Position numbers and translations under genes: made by a program | The notes under the pieces: generated by a model | What the model was told of the DNA's origin: nothing | What the model saw: only the letters and a program-made list of their open reading frames with translations | Database searches by the model: none | Shown: positions 26,737 through 35,119 of the stretch, in pieces | How the letters are laid out: each line of letters begins with the position of its first letter | How positions within the stretch are numbered: the first letter of the stretch is position 1 | From: Amycolatopsis acididurans | GTDB lineage: Bacteria > Actinomycetota > Actinomycetes > Mycobacteriales > Pseudonocardiaceae | Assembly: GCF_012328925.1 (NCBI RefSeq) | Contig: NZ_JAAXLS010000020.1 | Span: 1 to 64,000, forward strand | Direction of reading: 5' to 3' | DNA: 64,000 nucleotides

Positions 26737-27378
26737 ATGAAGAAGGCCGAGGCTCGACGGACCGCCACGGGAGGCACCAGGTCCGAGCAGACCCGGTCGC
26801 GGATCTTGGCGGCGGCCGCGCAGGTGATGCGCACCCACACCTACGCCGAGCTGCGGCTCAGTGACATCGCCAAGGTCGCGAACATGGAGACGGGCAGCCT
26901 CTACTACCACTTCGATTCGAAGGACGATCTCGTCAACGAGGTGACCAACATCGGGCTGGGCAAGCTCAACGACGTCGCCGATGAAGCGGCGAAGGCACTA
27001 CCGGAATCGGCCACACCGCTGGAACGACTCGAAGCCTGCCTCCGGGCGTTCACGGTCGAGATCCACTCGTCCGATGACTTCATCGCCTCGGCAGTGCGAG
27101 TCCTCGGGCAGCTGCCCACGAGCATGCAGGGCGCCTACTGGCACAAAACGGTCGCCACGGCGACGTTCTGGGACCGCATGTTCGCGGCGGCGGTGGCCAG
27201 CGGCGAGCTCCGCGCCGACCTGCACCCGGGCATCTCCCGCCGGCTGGTACTCAGCGCCATCATGCGGTCCGCGGAATGGCCGAAATCGGAACGCAAGCAC
27301 CCGGAGCTGATCGCCGAGACCCTGATCGCGATCACCTTCGAAGGCTTGAAGGCCAAGGGCGACGCGATCCCCTTCTGA
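26737..27378 (+). CDS. TetR-family regulator of the MFS/Chs-like operon
   Basis: This is a 213-residue TetR protein. The HTH (about 22-68) includes RILAAAAQVMRTHTYAELRLSDIAKVA and GSLYYHFDSKDDL; SLYYHF is the usual recognition-helix signature. The helical C-terminal domain includes AEWPKSERKHPELIAE. It is divergent from the 12-gene operon ending at 15529, with a shared 209-bp regulatory region containing promoter and repeats. It is a likely CoA-ester- or acid-responsive repressor of that operon. Confidence 0.87.
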   Translation: MKKAEARRTATGGTRSEQTRSRILAAAAQVMRTHTYAELRLSDIAKVANMETGSLYYHFDSKDDLVNEVTNIGLGKLNDVADEAAKALPESATPLERLEACLRAFTVEIHSSDDFIASAVRVLGQLPTSMQGAYWHKTVATATFWDRMFAAAVASGELRADLHPGISRRLVLSAIMRSAEWPKSERKHPELIAETLIAITFEGLKAKGDAIPF

Positions 27379-27502
27379 TCCACCGCCTCGGCCTTCCTGC
27401 CATGGTCCACGGCCTCGCCGCGCCGCACGGGGTCGCCGTTCGCAACGGGCCGAAGGCCTGGGGAAGCTACCCGATCAGCTGACACCGATCACACCGGCGC
27501 GG

Positions 27503-28269
27503 TCAGTGTCCCGACATGCCGCCGTCGACGGCGAGCGTGGCTCCGGTGATGTAGGAGGCGGCCGGGCTGGCGAGGAAGACCACGGCGGCGTCGAGCTCGT
27601 GTTGCGCGCCGAGCCGACCGAGCGGGCTGGTCTGCCGGATGAAGGTCATCAGCGGCTCCTGTGGCACATCCTGCGTCATCTCGCTGGCGAAGTAGCCCGG
27701 TGCGATGGCGTTGACCCGGATCCCGCGACGTCCCGACCACTGCTGGGCGAGATCCCGGGTCAGGCCCATCAGGCCGGCCTTACTCGCGGCGTAAGCAGCC
27801 TGCGGTGCGTAGGACTTGATCAGGCCGAGGACGCTGGCGATGTTGACGATGCTCGAGCCGGCCTCCATGCGCCGGCCGCAGGCCTGCGCGGCCCAGTAGG
27901 CGCCGTTGAGGTTCAGGTCGATCACGCGGCGGAACTCGCCGGCGACTCCTTGACGGCGGGGACGGCGGTGCCGACTCCGGCGTTATTGACGAGGATGTCG
28001 ATCCGGCCGTACTCGGACAGCGCTGCCTCGGCGAGAGCTTCGCACTGGCCAGGGTCCGTGACATCGGTGCGGACCGCGGTCGCGCGACGCCCGAGACCGC
28101 GCACGCCCCGCACGACGTCGTCCAGCCGGTCCGCGCGACGCGCGGCAAGCACGACGTCGGCTCCCGCCTGAGCGAGGGCGTGCGCGAAACCGGCGCCCAG
28201 CCCCGAACTTGCCCCGGTGACGACGGCGACCTTGTCGTCAAGGCGGAAGCGATCGAGGACGTGATTCAT
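27503..28269 (-). pseudogene. SDR family oxidoreductase with a single-base frameshift
   Basis: The first frame starts MNHVLDRFRLDDKVAVVTGA with GASSGLGAG and NNAGVG, and runs to a stop at 27922. The second frame continues VIDLNLNGAYWAAQACGRRM with NIASVLG, the catalytic YAASK and GGMSGH, ending at 27503. In the intact family KESP-GEFRRVIDLNLNG reads through, so one base is missing in the CCGGCG stretch near 27940. The span is 767 nt, and adding one gives 255 codons plus a stop, the normal length. A stop-start overlap (GTGA) at the break is coincidental. It is either a recent mutation or a sequencing error. Confidence 0.8.
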
Positions 28270-29300
28270 CGTGGCTCCCGTGCGGTCGTGTCGGCGATGG
28301 CGCGCAGACCGGCTGCCGCGAGCGGCGCCACGGCGCTGCCGACGGTGTCGAACCCCGCGCCAACGGTCATGCCCTGCACGAACCGTGCGTGTATGCCCTC
28401 GGCGATAACGGCGATCTTGAAGTAGCCCAGTGCCAGGTAGAAGGGCATCCTGCCCAGGTCGCGACCGCTTACGGTTGCGTAGCGCTGCGCGAGGTCCTCG
28501 ACGCCGGGCAGCCGCGGGCTGGTCGACGCAGCCGAACCGGCGAGGACCGGTTCGAACGCCGGGTCGCAGTACACCAGGTGCAACCCCAGGTCGGACAGCG
28601 GGTCACCGAGGGTGGCCATCTCCCAATCCACCAAGGCTCGCACGGTGCCCGGGTCATCGGGGTCGATGATGGCGTTGTCGATGCGGTAGTCGCCGTGCAC
28701 GATCGCAGCACCGCTCTCGGGGGGACACGCCTCGGCGAGAAGCGAGTGCAGGCGATCGACGTCCGCGAGCTCGCGGGTCCGCACCCGGTGCCACTGATCG
28801 TTCCAGCGCCTGATCTGCCTGGCGAGATACCCTTCCGGCCTGCCGAATCCGCCGAGACCGACGGCGACCGGGTCGACCGCGTGGAGGCGAGCCAGGGTGT
28901 CGACCAAGCCGTACGCGCAGCGGTGGATTTCCTCACCAGGCAGCACATGCAGCTGCTCCTTGGTGCGAATCACCAGGCCGTCCACGTACTCCACCACGGA
29001 GAACGGCGTACCCAGCACCTCGGCGTCACCGAGCACGCACGCCCGGGCGACGGGCACGCCCGTGCCGGCAAGCGCTGCGACGACCTCGTACTCGCGCTTC
29101 ATGTCGTGTGCGGACGGGGTCAGCCCACCCAGCGGCGGACGCCGCAGAATCCACTCGCTCGCACCGTCGGTGAGGCGGTAGGTCAGGTTCGACCGGCCGC
29201 CCGTGACCAGCTCCGCCGTCAGGTTTCCGGCGAACCCCGCGACCTGCTCCGAGAAGAACCGCTCGAGCGCGGGCATGTTCAGGCCCTCGACGTCGGTCAT
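28266..29300 (-). CDS. APH-like phosphotransferase (acyl-CoA-linked kinase family)
   Basis: This 344-residue aminoglycoside-phosphotransferase-fold kinase has a nucleotide-binding lobe (about 25-110), the catalytic loop HGDYRIDN (202-209) and the metal-binding DWE (225-227). This subgroup is typically encoded beside, or fused to, acyl-CoA dehydrogenases, as in ACAD10/ACAD11 and the bacterial levulinate LvaA. There it phosphorylates 4-hydroxyacyl-CoA. Stop-start overlaps on both sides (ATGA with the SDR and with the acyl-CoA dehydrogenase) make a tight three-gene operon. Confidence 0.85.
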   Translation of the reverse strand: MTDVEGLNMPALERFFSEQVAGFAGNLTAELVTGGRSNLTYRLTDGASEWILRRPPLGGLTPSAHDMKREYEVVAALAGTGVPVARACVLGDAEVLGTPFSVVEYVDGLVIRTKEQLHVLPGEEIHRCAYGLVDTLARLHAVDPVAVGLGGFGRPEGYLARQIRRWNDQWHRVRTRELADVDRLHSLLAEACPPESGAAIVHGDYRIDNAIIDPDDPGTVRALVDWEMATLGDPLSDLGLHLVYCDPAFEPVLAGSAASTSPRLPGVEDLAQRYATVSGRDLGRMPFYLALGYFKIAVIAEGIHARFVQGMTVGAGFDTVGSAVAPLAAAGLRAIADTTAREPR

Positions 29301-30487
29301 CGTGCGCTCCTTGAGCGCTGCCGCACCGCGCGGCGCGCCACGGACCAGCGGTGAGTCTCCGACGGGCCGTCGTAAATCCGGAACGGCCGGACCTCCCGCA
29401 GGAACCGGCCGAGCAGGATGTCGCCGGACACCCCGAGGGACCCGCAAATCTGCAGCGACCGGTCCACCACCCGCCACACCGCCTCGGCAGAGAACGTCTT
29501 GGCGACCGACGTGCTCTGTCCGGCCCGCTCGCCGCGGTCGAGCTCCCAGCACGCGCGCAGGATCAGGCCGCGGGCGGCGGCGATGTCGATCTCGTTGTCC
29601 GCGATCATCTGCTGCACCATGCCCAGCTCCGCCAGGCGCGAGCCGAACACCTCGCGTTCCGCGGCCCGGTCCAGTGCGATGTCCTGCGCGCGCCGGGCGA
29701 GCCCGAGCCATCGCATGCAGTGCGTTATACGTGCCGGGCCCAGGCGGACCTGCGCGTATTTGAAGCCCTCATCGACCTCACCCAGAACTGCGTCGTCGCC
29801 GACGACGCAGTTCTCGAAGAGCAGTTCGATATGACCGCCGTACAGGCTTTCGTCAAGCGTCTCGATGTGCCGGAGCACCTTCATACCGGGGTTGGCGGCA
29901 TCGACGAGGAACATGGTCGCTCCCCCGCCGTCGCCGGGCTCACCCGATGTCCGGGCCATGCAGATCGCGAAGCTCGCGCCGTCGGCGCCGGTGATGAACC
30001 ACTTCCGCCCGTCCAGGCGCCAGCCGCCCGGCACCTTCGTCGCGCGCGTGGTCAACGCGCTGGGGTCGGATCCCGCTCCGGGTGCGGGTTCGGTCATGGC
30101 GAAGCAGCTGCGGACCTCACCCGCGGCGAGCGGTCGGAGATAGCGCTCCTTCTGCTCCGCCGTAGCGACGACTTCGAGCAGGTGCATGTTGCCTTCGTCG
30201 GGCGCGGCGATGTTCAGCGCGAGCGGACCGAGCAGCGAATACCCGGCCTCCTCGAAGACGACGGCCCGGCCGCGCATGTCGAGGCCGTGGCCCCCCAGGT
30301 CGCGGCCGACATGTGGCGCGAAGACACCGGCATCCTTCGCGGCCCGCTGGAGCTCCACCCGGGTTTCCTCGGTGTGCGCGACACCACCGCATCGCTCCTC
30401 TACGGGGATCACCACCTCCCGGACGAGGTCCGCGGTGCGGCGTGCCAGATCAGCGACAGCAGGGTCGGAAGTGAAGTCGACAGCCAT
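29297..30487 (-). CDS. Acyl-CoA dehydrogenase (ACAD10/11-like)
   Basis: This 396-residue acyl-CoA dehydrogenase has the flavin-binding SCFAMTEPAPGAGSD segment (about 118-132), RKWFITGADGA, EREVFGSRLAELGMVQQMIADNE and a C-terminal GDILLGRFLREVRPFRIYDGPSE (catalytic-loop region). Paired with the kinase downstream, it may act on phosphorylated 4-hydroxyacyl-CoA rather than perform simple desaturation. The start at 30487 is preceded by GGGAGAGGC; an upstream start at 30547 would run through the operator and is rejected. Confidence 0.87.
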   Translation of the reverse strand: MAVDFTSDPAVADLARRTADLVREVVIPVEERCGGVAHTEETRVELQRAAKDAGVFAPHVGRDLGGHGLDMRGRAVVFEEAGYSLLGPLALNIAAPDEGNMHLLEVVATAEQKERYLRPLAAGEVRSCFAMTEPAPGAGSDPSALTTRATKVPGGWRLDGRKWFITGADGASFAICMARTSGEPGDGGGATMFLVDAANPGMKVLRHIETLDESLYGGHIELLFENCVVGDDAVLGEVDEGFKYAQVRLGPARITHCMRWLGLARRAQDIALDRAAEREVFGSRLAELGMVQQMIADNEIDIAAARGLILRACWELDRGERAGQSTSVAKTFSAEAVWRVVDRSLQICGSLGVSGDILLGRFLREVRPFRIYDGPSETHRWSVARRAVRQRSRSAR

Positions 30488-30501
30488 GCCTCTCCCATCG
30501 G

Positions 30502-30519
30502 GGCTAACACCTATTAGCC
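30502..30519. promoter_or_regulatory. Inverted repeat GGCTAA-N6-TTAGCC, TetR operator candidate
   Basis: Perfect 6-bp arms lie 15 bp upstream of the acyl-CoA dehydrogenase start, inside the divergent region shared with the TetR gene at 30631. A further half-site GCTAAC follows at 30524-30529. It is a probable repressor binding site. Confidence 0.6.
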
Positions 30520-30630
30520 ATGATGCTAACGCCACATCTCGCCGCACAGCAACTAAGGGCCAGGTTTCCCGGCCCGAACCAGGGCGTAGGAGCTATCCTT
30601 GGCTAGCATGGCGTACGACAGGAGACAGCC

Positions 30631-31215
30631 TTGGCCCGTTCCGCTTCATCGCGCTCCGCCGATATCCGAGCAGCCGCGCTGCAGCTGTTCACCCGGCACG
30701 GTTACGAAGCGACCACCATGGCCGATATCGGAGCCGCCGTGGGCATCCGGGGCCCAAGCCTCTACAAGCACGTCGCGTCCAAACAGGACCTGCTGGCTGA
30801 GATCATGGTCGGCACGATGCAGGACCTGCTGACCGCGCATCGGGCCGCGGTCGCGACTACCGAGGACCCTACCGAACGGCTACGCCGCGCCACCGAGGCA
30901 CACGTGCGCTACCACGCGCGTCACCTCCACGAGGCCTTCGTCGGCAACCGCGAGATTCGCAGTCTCGTCGAACCCCACCGCAGCCACGTGCTGGCTCTGC
31001 GTGCCGAGTACGAACACTGCTTCCGGGACCTCGTCCGTGACGGCATCAAGGCCGACCGCTTCCGCGTCACATCGGCCCGGCTCGCCTCCTACGCCATCCT
31101 CGATCTCGGCATGGGCGTCTCTGCGTGGTACCGCGCGGACGGCGAGCTCACCGAGGACATCCTTGTCTGGCAGTACAGCCAATTCGCGCTCGGCATAGTC
31201 GGCGCGCAGAGCTGA
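30631..31215 (+). CDS. TetR-family regulator
   Basis: This is a 194-residue TetR protein starting with TTG, preceded by AGGAGA at 5 nt. The HTH covers about 7-52 (RAAALQLFTRHGYEATTMADIGAAVG, then GPSLYKHVASKQDL). The C-terminal domain with VRYHARHLHEAFVGNREIRSL resembles regulators of acyl-CoA dehydrogenase operons. Divergent from the ACAD-kinase-SDR operon, it is its likely repressor through the inverted repeat at 30502-30519. Confidence 0.87.
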   Translation: MARSASSRSADIRAAALQLFTRHGYEATTMADIGAAVGIRGPSLYKHVASKQDLLAEIMVGTMQDLLTAHRAAVATTEDPTERLRRATEAHVRYHARHLHEAFVGNREIRSLVEPHRSHVLALRAEYEHCFRDLVRDGIKADRFRVTSARLASYAILDLGMGVSAWYRADGELTEDILVWQYSQFALGIVGAQS

Positions 31216-31259
31216 ACGACCCCGCCCCGCTCACACGGGCCAGGACCTGCCAGGGTGCG

Positions 31260-32222
31260 TCAGCGGGCCGCACCGAACGCCGGTGGGAGGGTGTCCAGGT
31301 CCTCCAGCTCGGCCGCTGACAGGGTGAGCCGAGCCGCCTTGACGTTTTCTTCGAGGTAGGCCATCTTCTCCATGCCGGGGATGGGGACGATGTGGCCCGC
31401 TTGGTGCAGCAGCCACGCCAGTGCGATGACAGCCGGCGCTACGCCGTGCCGTTCAGCGATCGCGCGGACGCGTTTCACGTACACCATGTTGTGTTCGATC
31501 GCCTCGGCCGTGAACCGCGGGTTGTTCGCCCGGAAATCACCGGTGGCGAACGTGGCCCGCGGTGCCACATTTCCGGCCAGGAAACCGCGGCCCAGCGGAG
31601 CGTAGGGTACGAATCCGGCACCGTGCCGCTCGCACCATCCGACGATGTCGCTGAGCGGCTCACGCGTCCAGAGCGACAGTTCGCATTCGACCGCTGAAAT
31701 GGGATGCACCGCATTGGCCCGGTCCAGGATCGCGATATCTACATCGGACAGTCCGATGGCGCGGATCTTGCCGTTCGCGACCTGCTTGCCGAGGAACCCG
31801 ACGCTTTCCTCGATGGGCACGTTCGGATCGAGGCGGTGCAGGTAGTAAAGGTCGATGTGATCAACGCGCAACCGCCGCAGCGACGCATCCAACGCCTGCT
31901 GCAAATGCTCAGGCGAACCATCCCGCTCGAGCCGGTAATTCTCACGGTCGGCAAAAGACAGCCCGCCCTTGGTGGCAAGCACAACCGAGTCCCGGATGCC
32001 GTGGATCGCGCGCCCGATCGCCTCTTCACTGGTGTGCGGGCCATAAACATCGGCGGTGTCGATCAGGGTCACGCCATATTCATGCGCCTGCCGCAGCACC
32101 TTCGCCGACTCCGACTCGTCGACATCGCCATACCAGGCCGACATCGCGGTACATCCCAACCCGATCGCCCCGACGGCCAATTCACCCAACTGACGAATTG
32201 GCAGCACCCGCTTCGCTGTCAC
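31260..32222 (-). CDS. Aldo/keto reductase
   Basis: This is a 320-residue AKR TIM barrel with the tetrad visible: Asp in LIDTADVYGP, Tyr in the same motif, Lys in LATKGG and His in YYLHRLDP. The NADPH-binding end includes IPGMEKMAYLEENV. It reduces or oxidises a carbonyl/alcohol pair. It is a clear paralogue of the protein at 62914-63924, with identical long stretches such as VGAIGLGCTAMSAWYG. The GTG start follows CAGGAG. It lies 87 bp downstream of the dioxygenase gene and may be its co-transcribed partner. Confidence 0.88.
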   Translation of the reverse strand: MTAKRVLPIRQLGELAVGAIGLGCTAMSAWYGDVDESESAKVLRQAHEYGVTLIDTADVYGPHTSEEAIGRAIHGIRDSVVLATKGGLSFADRENYRLERDGSPEHLQQALDASLRRLRVDHIDLYYLHRLDPNVPIEESVGFLGKQVANGKIRAIGLSDVDIAILDRANAVHPISAVECELSLWTREPLSDIVGWCERHGAGFVPYAPLGRGFLAGNVAPRATFATGDFRANNPRFTAEAIEHNMVYVKRVRAIAERHGVAPAVIALAWLLHQAGHIVPIPGMEKMAYLEENVKAARLTLSAAELEDLDTLPPAFGAAR

Positions 32223-32309
32223 GCAAATCTCCTGTTCGGATGTCCATGCTCACAGAGCCGTTTCCGGCAAAGGCTCCACCAGGTAGGTGTCACCGGTTAA
32301 GCGCTGATG

Positions 32310-33239
32310 TCACGACGAGGAAGCGCCTACGACGGCCGCCGCCTGATCCTGCGAAACGCCGGAACGCTCGGCGATCTCGAGATCGTACTTGTGGCCGGTG
32401 ACGGTTTCGTACCAGCGGCCGATCGACTCACCCTGGACGCTGCACTTGAGCAGGTGGCGCGCTGGCCCTCCGGGAGACATGTCGTAGTCGCGCACCGCGA
32501 TGTGCATCAGGCAACGGTTGTCCCACATGACGAAGTCGTTCACGTGCCAGGCGTGCCGGTACACGAATTCGGGACGAGTGGCATGCGCGGTCAGGTAATC
32601 GAGCAGCGGCTGGCTCTCTTCTTCGGTCATCCCGACAAAGCCACGCGCGTGCTCGCCGAGATACAGCGCCTTGCGTCCCGTGTCGGGGTGAACCCGGATC
32701 AACGGGTGAACGACCGCCGGGAACTGCTTGGCCATCATTGCCGACGCCTTGCGGGTCTGCAAATGGACCGTCTCGAGTTGTTCCAGGAAGGCCTGAAGCT
32801 TCGGCGAAATTGTTTCGTAACTCATGTACTGATTGGCGAACATGGTGTTTCCGCCGACATCGGGCATCTCGACCGCGTAGAGCAACGTGTACGCGGTCGG
32901 GTCCGGCCGGAACGATCGATCCGAATGCCAGTGGTCTCCGTTTTTGAAGGTATCCCAAGGCTTACCTGCGAACGGTTTGCTGCTCAGCATGGTCACGCGC
33001 GGGTTCTCCGGGTCCCGGTGCTTGACCGTCGAGTTGTCGTCGACGGGTCCGAAACGGGAAGCGAAATCAACGATATTGTCGCGGGACAGTTGCTGGCCGG
33101 GAAAACACAGCATCAGGTGCTGCTGGAGGGCGCGCTTGATCGTCTCGAAATCCGCGGTGCTCAGCGGCCGGCTGAGATCGATCCCGCTCAACTCCGCGCC
33201 CAGGGCGTAACCGACCGGCCTGATCTTGATATCTGACAC
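32310..33239 (-). CDS. TauD/TfdA-type Fe(II)/2-oxoglutarate dioxygenase
   Basis: This 309-residue protein has the iron-binding facial triad His105-x-Asp107 (WHSDRSF) and distal His about 246 (NRCLMHIAVRDYD), with Arg about 261 for the 2-oxoglutarate carboxylate. Family reactions are hydroxylations that release sulfite, phenols or glyoxylate from the substrate. The start is the GTG at 33239, preceded by GGAGGA; the upstream frame extension to 33272 lacks a site. It has its own strong promoter with two GntR half-sites (33327-33360). Confidence 0.88.
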   Translation of the reverse strand: MSDIKIRPVGYALGAELSGIDLSRPLSTADFETIKRALQQHLMLCFPGQQLSRDNIVDFASRFGPVDDNSTVKHRDPENPRVTMLSSKPFAGKPWDTFKNGDHWHSDRSFRPDPTAYTLLYAVEMPDVGGNTMFANQYMSYETISPKLQAFLEQLETVHLQTRKASAMMAKQFPAVVHPLIRVHPDTGRKALYLGEHARGFVGMTEEESQPLLDYLTAHATRPEFVYRHAWHVNDFVMWDNRCLMHIAVRDYDMSPGGPARHLLKCSVQGESIGRWYETVTGHKYDLEIAERSGVSQDQAAAVVGASSS

Positions 33240-33326
33240 TGAGCTTCCTCCTCGCAGTCGATACAGCGTCACCGCAAGTGCGGACGTCTGCGTTCGCGGC
33301 GATCACCGGCCGCCACTCGATCTACT

Positions 33327-33360
33327 GTCTGACATTAGGTGTCAGGCCGGGTTCAGTCAA
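33327..33360 (-). promoter_or_regulatory. Dioxygenase promoter with two GTCnGAC half-sites
   Basis: On the minus strand TTGACT (33360-33355), a 17-nt spacer and TAATGT (33337-33332) form a near-ideal promoter. GTCTGAC (33327-33333) and GTCAGGC (33341-33347), 14 bp apart start to start, flank and overlap the -10. This layout suits repression by the GntR protein encoded at 48554-49348. Confidence 0.7.
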
Positions 33361-33408
33361 GGTCAGCGGCCTGTCTCGTCGCCGCGCCGCACCCGTTGTC
33401 GTGCCACG

Positions 33409-35076
33409 TCATTCGATACTCGCCGCGGACGCGGTCCGGCCCCGGAACTGGCGGTTCACCACATCCGGATTCACCTTGACGTCGATGACCAGCGGCCCGC
33501 TCGCATCGCGGATCCGGTCACACGCCGACGTCAGGTCCTCCAGCGTGCGTACCGTCCTGGCCTCACATCCGTATCCCCTGGCGATGGCCGCGAAATCGGG
33601 GCTGTCGAATCGAGCGAGGTGGGCGGACTCGCCGCGGTTTTCCAGGTACCGTACCTCTGCCCCGTAAGCGTCATCGTCGATCACGACAATCGCGACCGGG
33701 ATGCGATGGCGGACGGCCGTATCCAACTCGACGAGGCTCATCGCGAAACCACCGTCGCCCACGAACACGACAGTGCGGGTTTCGGCCCCGGCGGCCGTGG
33801 CCACGCCGAGTCCTACCGGTACCGCCAATCCGATGGACGCGAAGTCTCCGGTCCAGACGCGCTCGCTGGGCGAGCCGGAGCGCACGTGATCGACGACGAA
33901 GAACGCGAAATGCCCGGCGTCCACAACGATCCGCCGTCGCCTGGGCAGGCACCGGTTCACCGTGTCCAGTACCAGCCGTGGATCCAGGGCACCGCTGGCG
34001 GGCTGGTAGTGCCTCAGCTGCGCGAAGTCCTCAGCGATCGCCTTGACCATGTCGTCGCCGCGGAATTCCGATCGGCCACCGGCCCCCAGGTCCTGCAGGG
34101 CCGCCAGGATCCGGTTGAGACCGGTGGCCGCGTCCGAGCAGATGGCGACGTCCACGGGCGTGGTGTCGCCGAACGCGCCGGGACGGATGTCCACCTGGAT
34201 GATCTTGGCCGACGCCAGGAATTGGCCGTGCGCCACGGTATAGCTGTTCAGGCTGGCTCCGACCACGAGCGCGCAGTCGGCTTCGGTCATCGCCCGGCTG
34301 GCGGTGGCATGCCCGAGGGTCCCCACCACACCGACGTCATACGGGCTGTCGAACAGATACTGGCCTTGTAACGAGGAGCCGTAGAGTGCGCCGACAAGGT
34401 CGCCGATCTTCATCATGAGGTCGCGGCATTCGGCGCCGGCCGCGGCCCGGCCGGCGAGAATGATCGGTCGCCGTGCCGTCGAAAGAATATGCGCCGCGGC
34501 GTCGACCGCCGCCGCGGCGGGCTCGGGCGGCGCGACCGCAACGGCGGGCGTCATGTACCGCGAATCGCGCTCGACATCCCGGAAGTCGATGGGGGCTTCC
34601 AGCAGGTTCACCGGAATGTTCAGTACAGAGGGGCCCGCCCCCGATCGGGCCCTGCGGAACACTTCGAACGTATCCCGCACGACGCTTCCCGGCGAGACCT
34701 GGGAAAGACAATGGCCCGCCATGAGCTCGAAGAAGTCGTGCTGAGGGAACCGTTTGAGGTGATCGCGTTCGGTCGGCGCGACGTCACCGGCGATCACGAC
34801 CAGCGGGCTACGCCGGCGCGCCGCGGTGACCAGCGCGGTCCCGGTCATCGCGGCCGACGGGCCCGCCCCGATCGCCACGACGCCGACGTCGCCGGTCTGT
34901 CGCGCATGTCCATCCGCCATGCAGACGGCTCCGTATTCGCTACGCGCGCGGACAATGGTGACGCCCTTGCTTTCCAGCACACCGAGCAGGCTCATGTTGT
35001 CCGACGTCATCAAGGCATAGACCGTCGTCGCGCCTTGCTCGAGCAGCGCCTCGGCGAGAACGTGGTAAACCTTCAT
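33409..35076 (-). CDS. Thiamine-diphosphate-dependent enzyme (acetolactate synthase/decarboxylase-like)
   Basis: This 555-residue protein has the three-domain ThDP layout. The N-terminal Pyr domain carries the activating Glu in VRARSEYGAVCMADGHAR (about 46-63). The middle domain has AGRAAAGAECRDLM, and the C-terminal PP domain has VGDGGFAMSLVELDTAVRH and DDDAYGAE. The cofactor-metal position, usually Asn in GDG...NN, appears as Asp (IDDDAYG). Decarboxylation or carboligation of a 2-oxo acid is the family chemistry; the substrate is not evident. The start is the ATG at 35076 with AGGAGG upstream. It ends the long operon from 46234. Confidence 0.82.
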   Translation of the reverse strand: MKVYHVLAEALLEQGATTVYALMTSDNMSLLGVLESKGVTIVRARSEYGAVCMADGHARQTGDVGVVAIGAGPSAAMTGTALVTAARRRSPLVVIAGDVAPTERDHLKRFPQHDFFELMAGHCLSQVSPGSVVRDTFEVFRRARSGAGPSVLNIPVNLLEAPIDFRDVERDSRYMTPAVAVAPPEPAAAAVDAAAHILSTARRPIILAGRAAAGAECRDLMMKIGDLVGALYGSSLQGQYLFDSPYDVGVVGTLGHATASRAMTEADCALVVGASLNSYTVAHGQFLASAKIIQVDIRPGAFGDTTPVDVAICSDAATGLNRILAALQDLGAGGRSEFRGDDMVKAIAEDFAQLRHYQPASGALDPRLVLDTVNRCLPRRRRIVVDAGHFAFFVVDHVRSGSPSERVWTGDFASIGLAVPVGLGVATAAGAETRTVVFVGDGGFAMSLVELDTAVRHRIPVAIVVIDDDAYGAEVRYLENRGESAHLARFDSPDFAAIARGYGCEARTVRTLEDLTSACDRIRDASGPLVIDVKVNPDVVNRQFRGRTASAASIE

Positions 35077-35119
35077 CTTGCCCGCTACCTCCTTGTGGAT
35101 CGGAATCGCCTCGCGTCGG

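Noticed and set aside
27379-27502. GGCCTT...AAGGCC hairpin as terminator between TetR and SDR genes
   Set aside because: The arms are only 6 bp and more than 50 nt apart, with no U-tract.
27503-27925. Second half of the broken SDR as an independent small gene
   Set aside because: It lacks the cofactor-binding half of the fold, and one added base restores a normal-length SDR.
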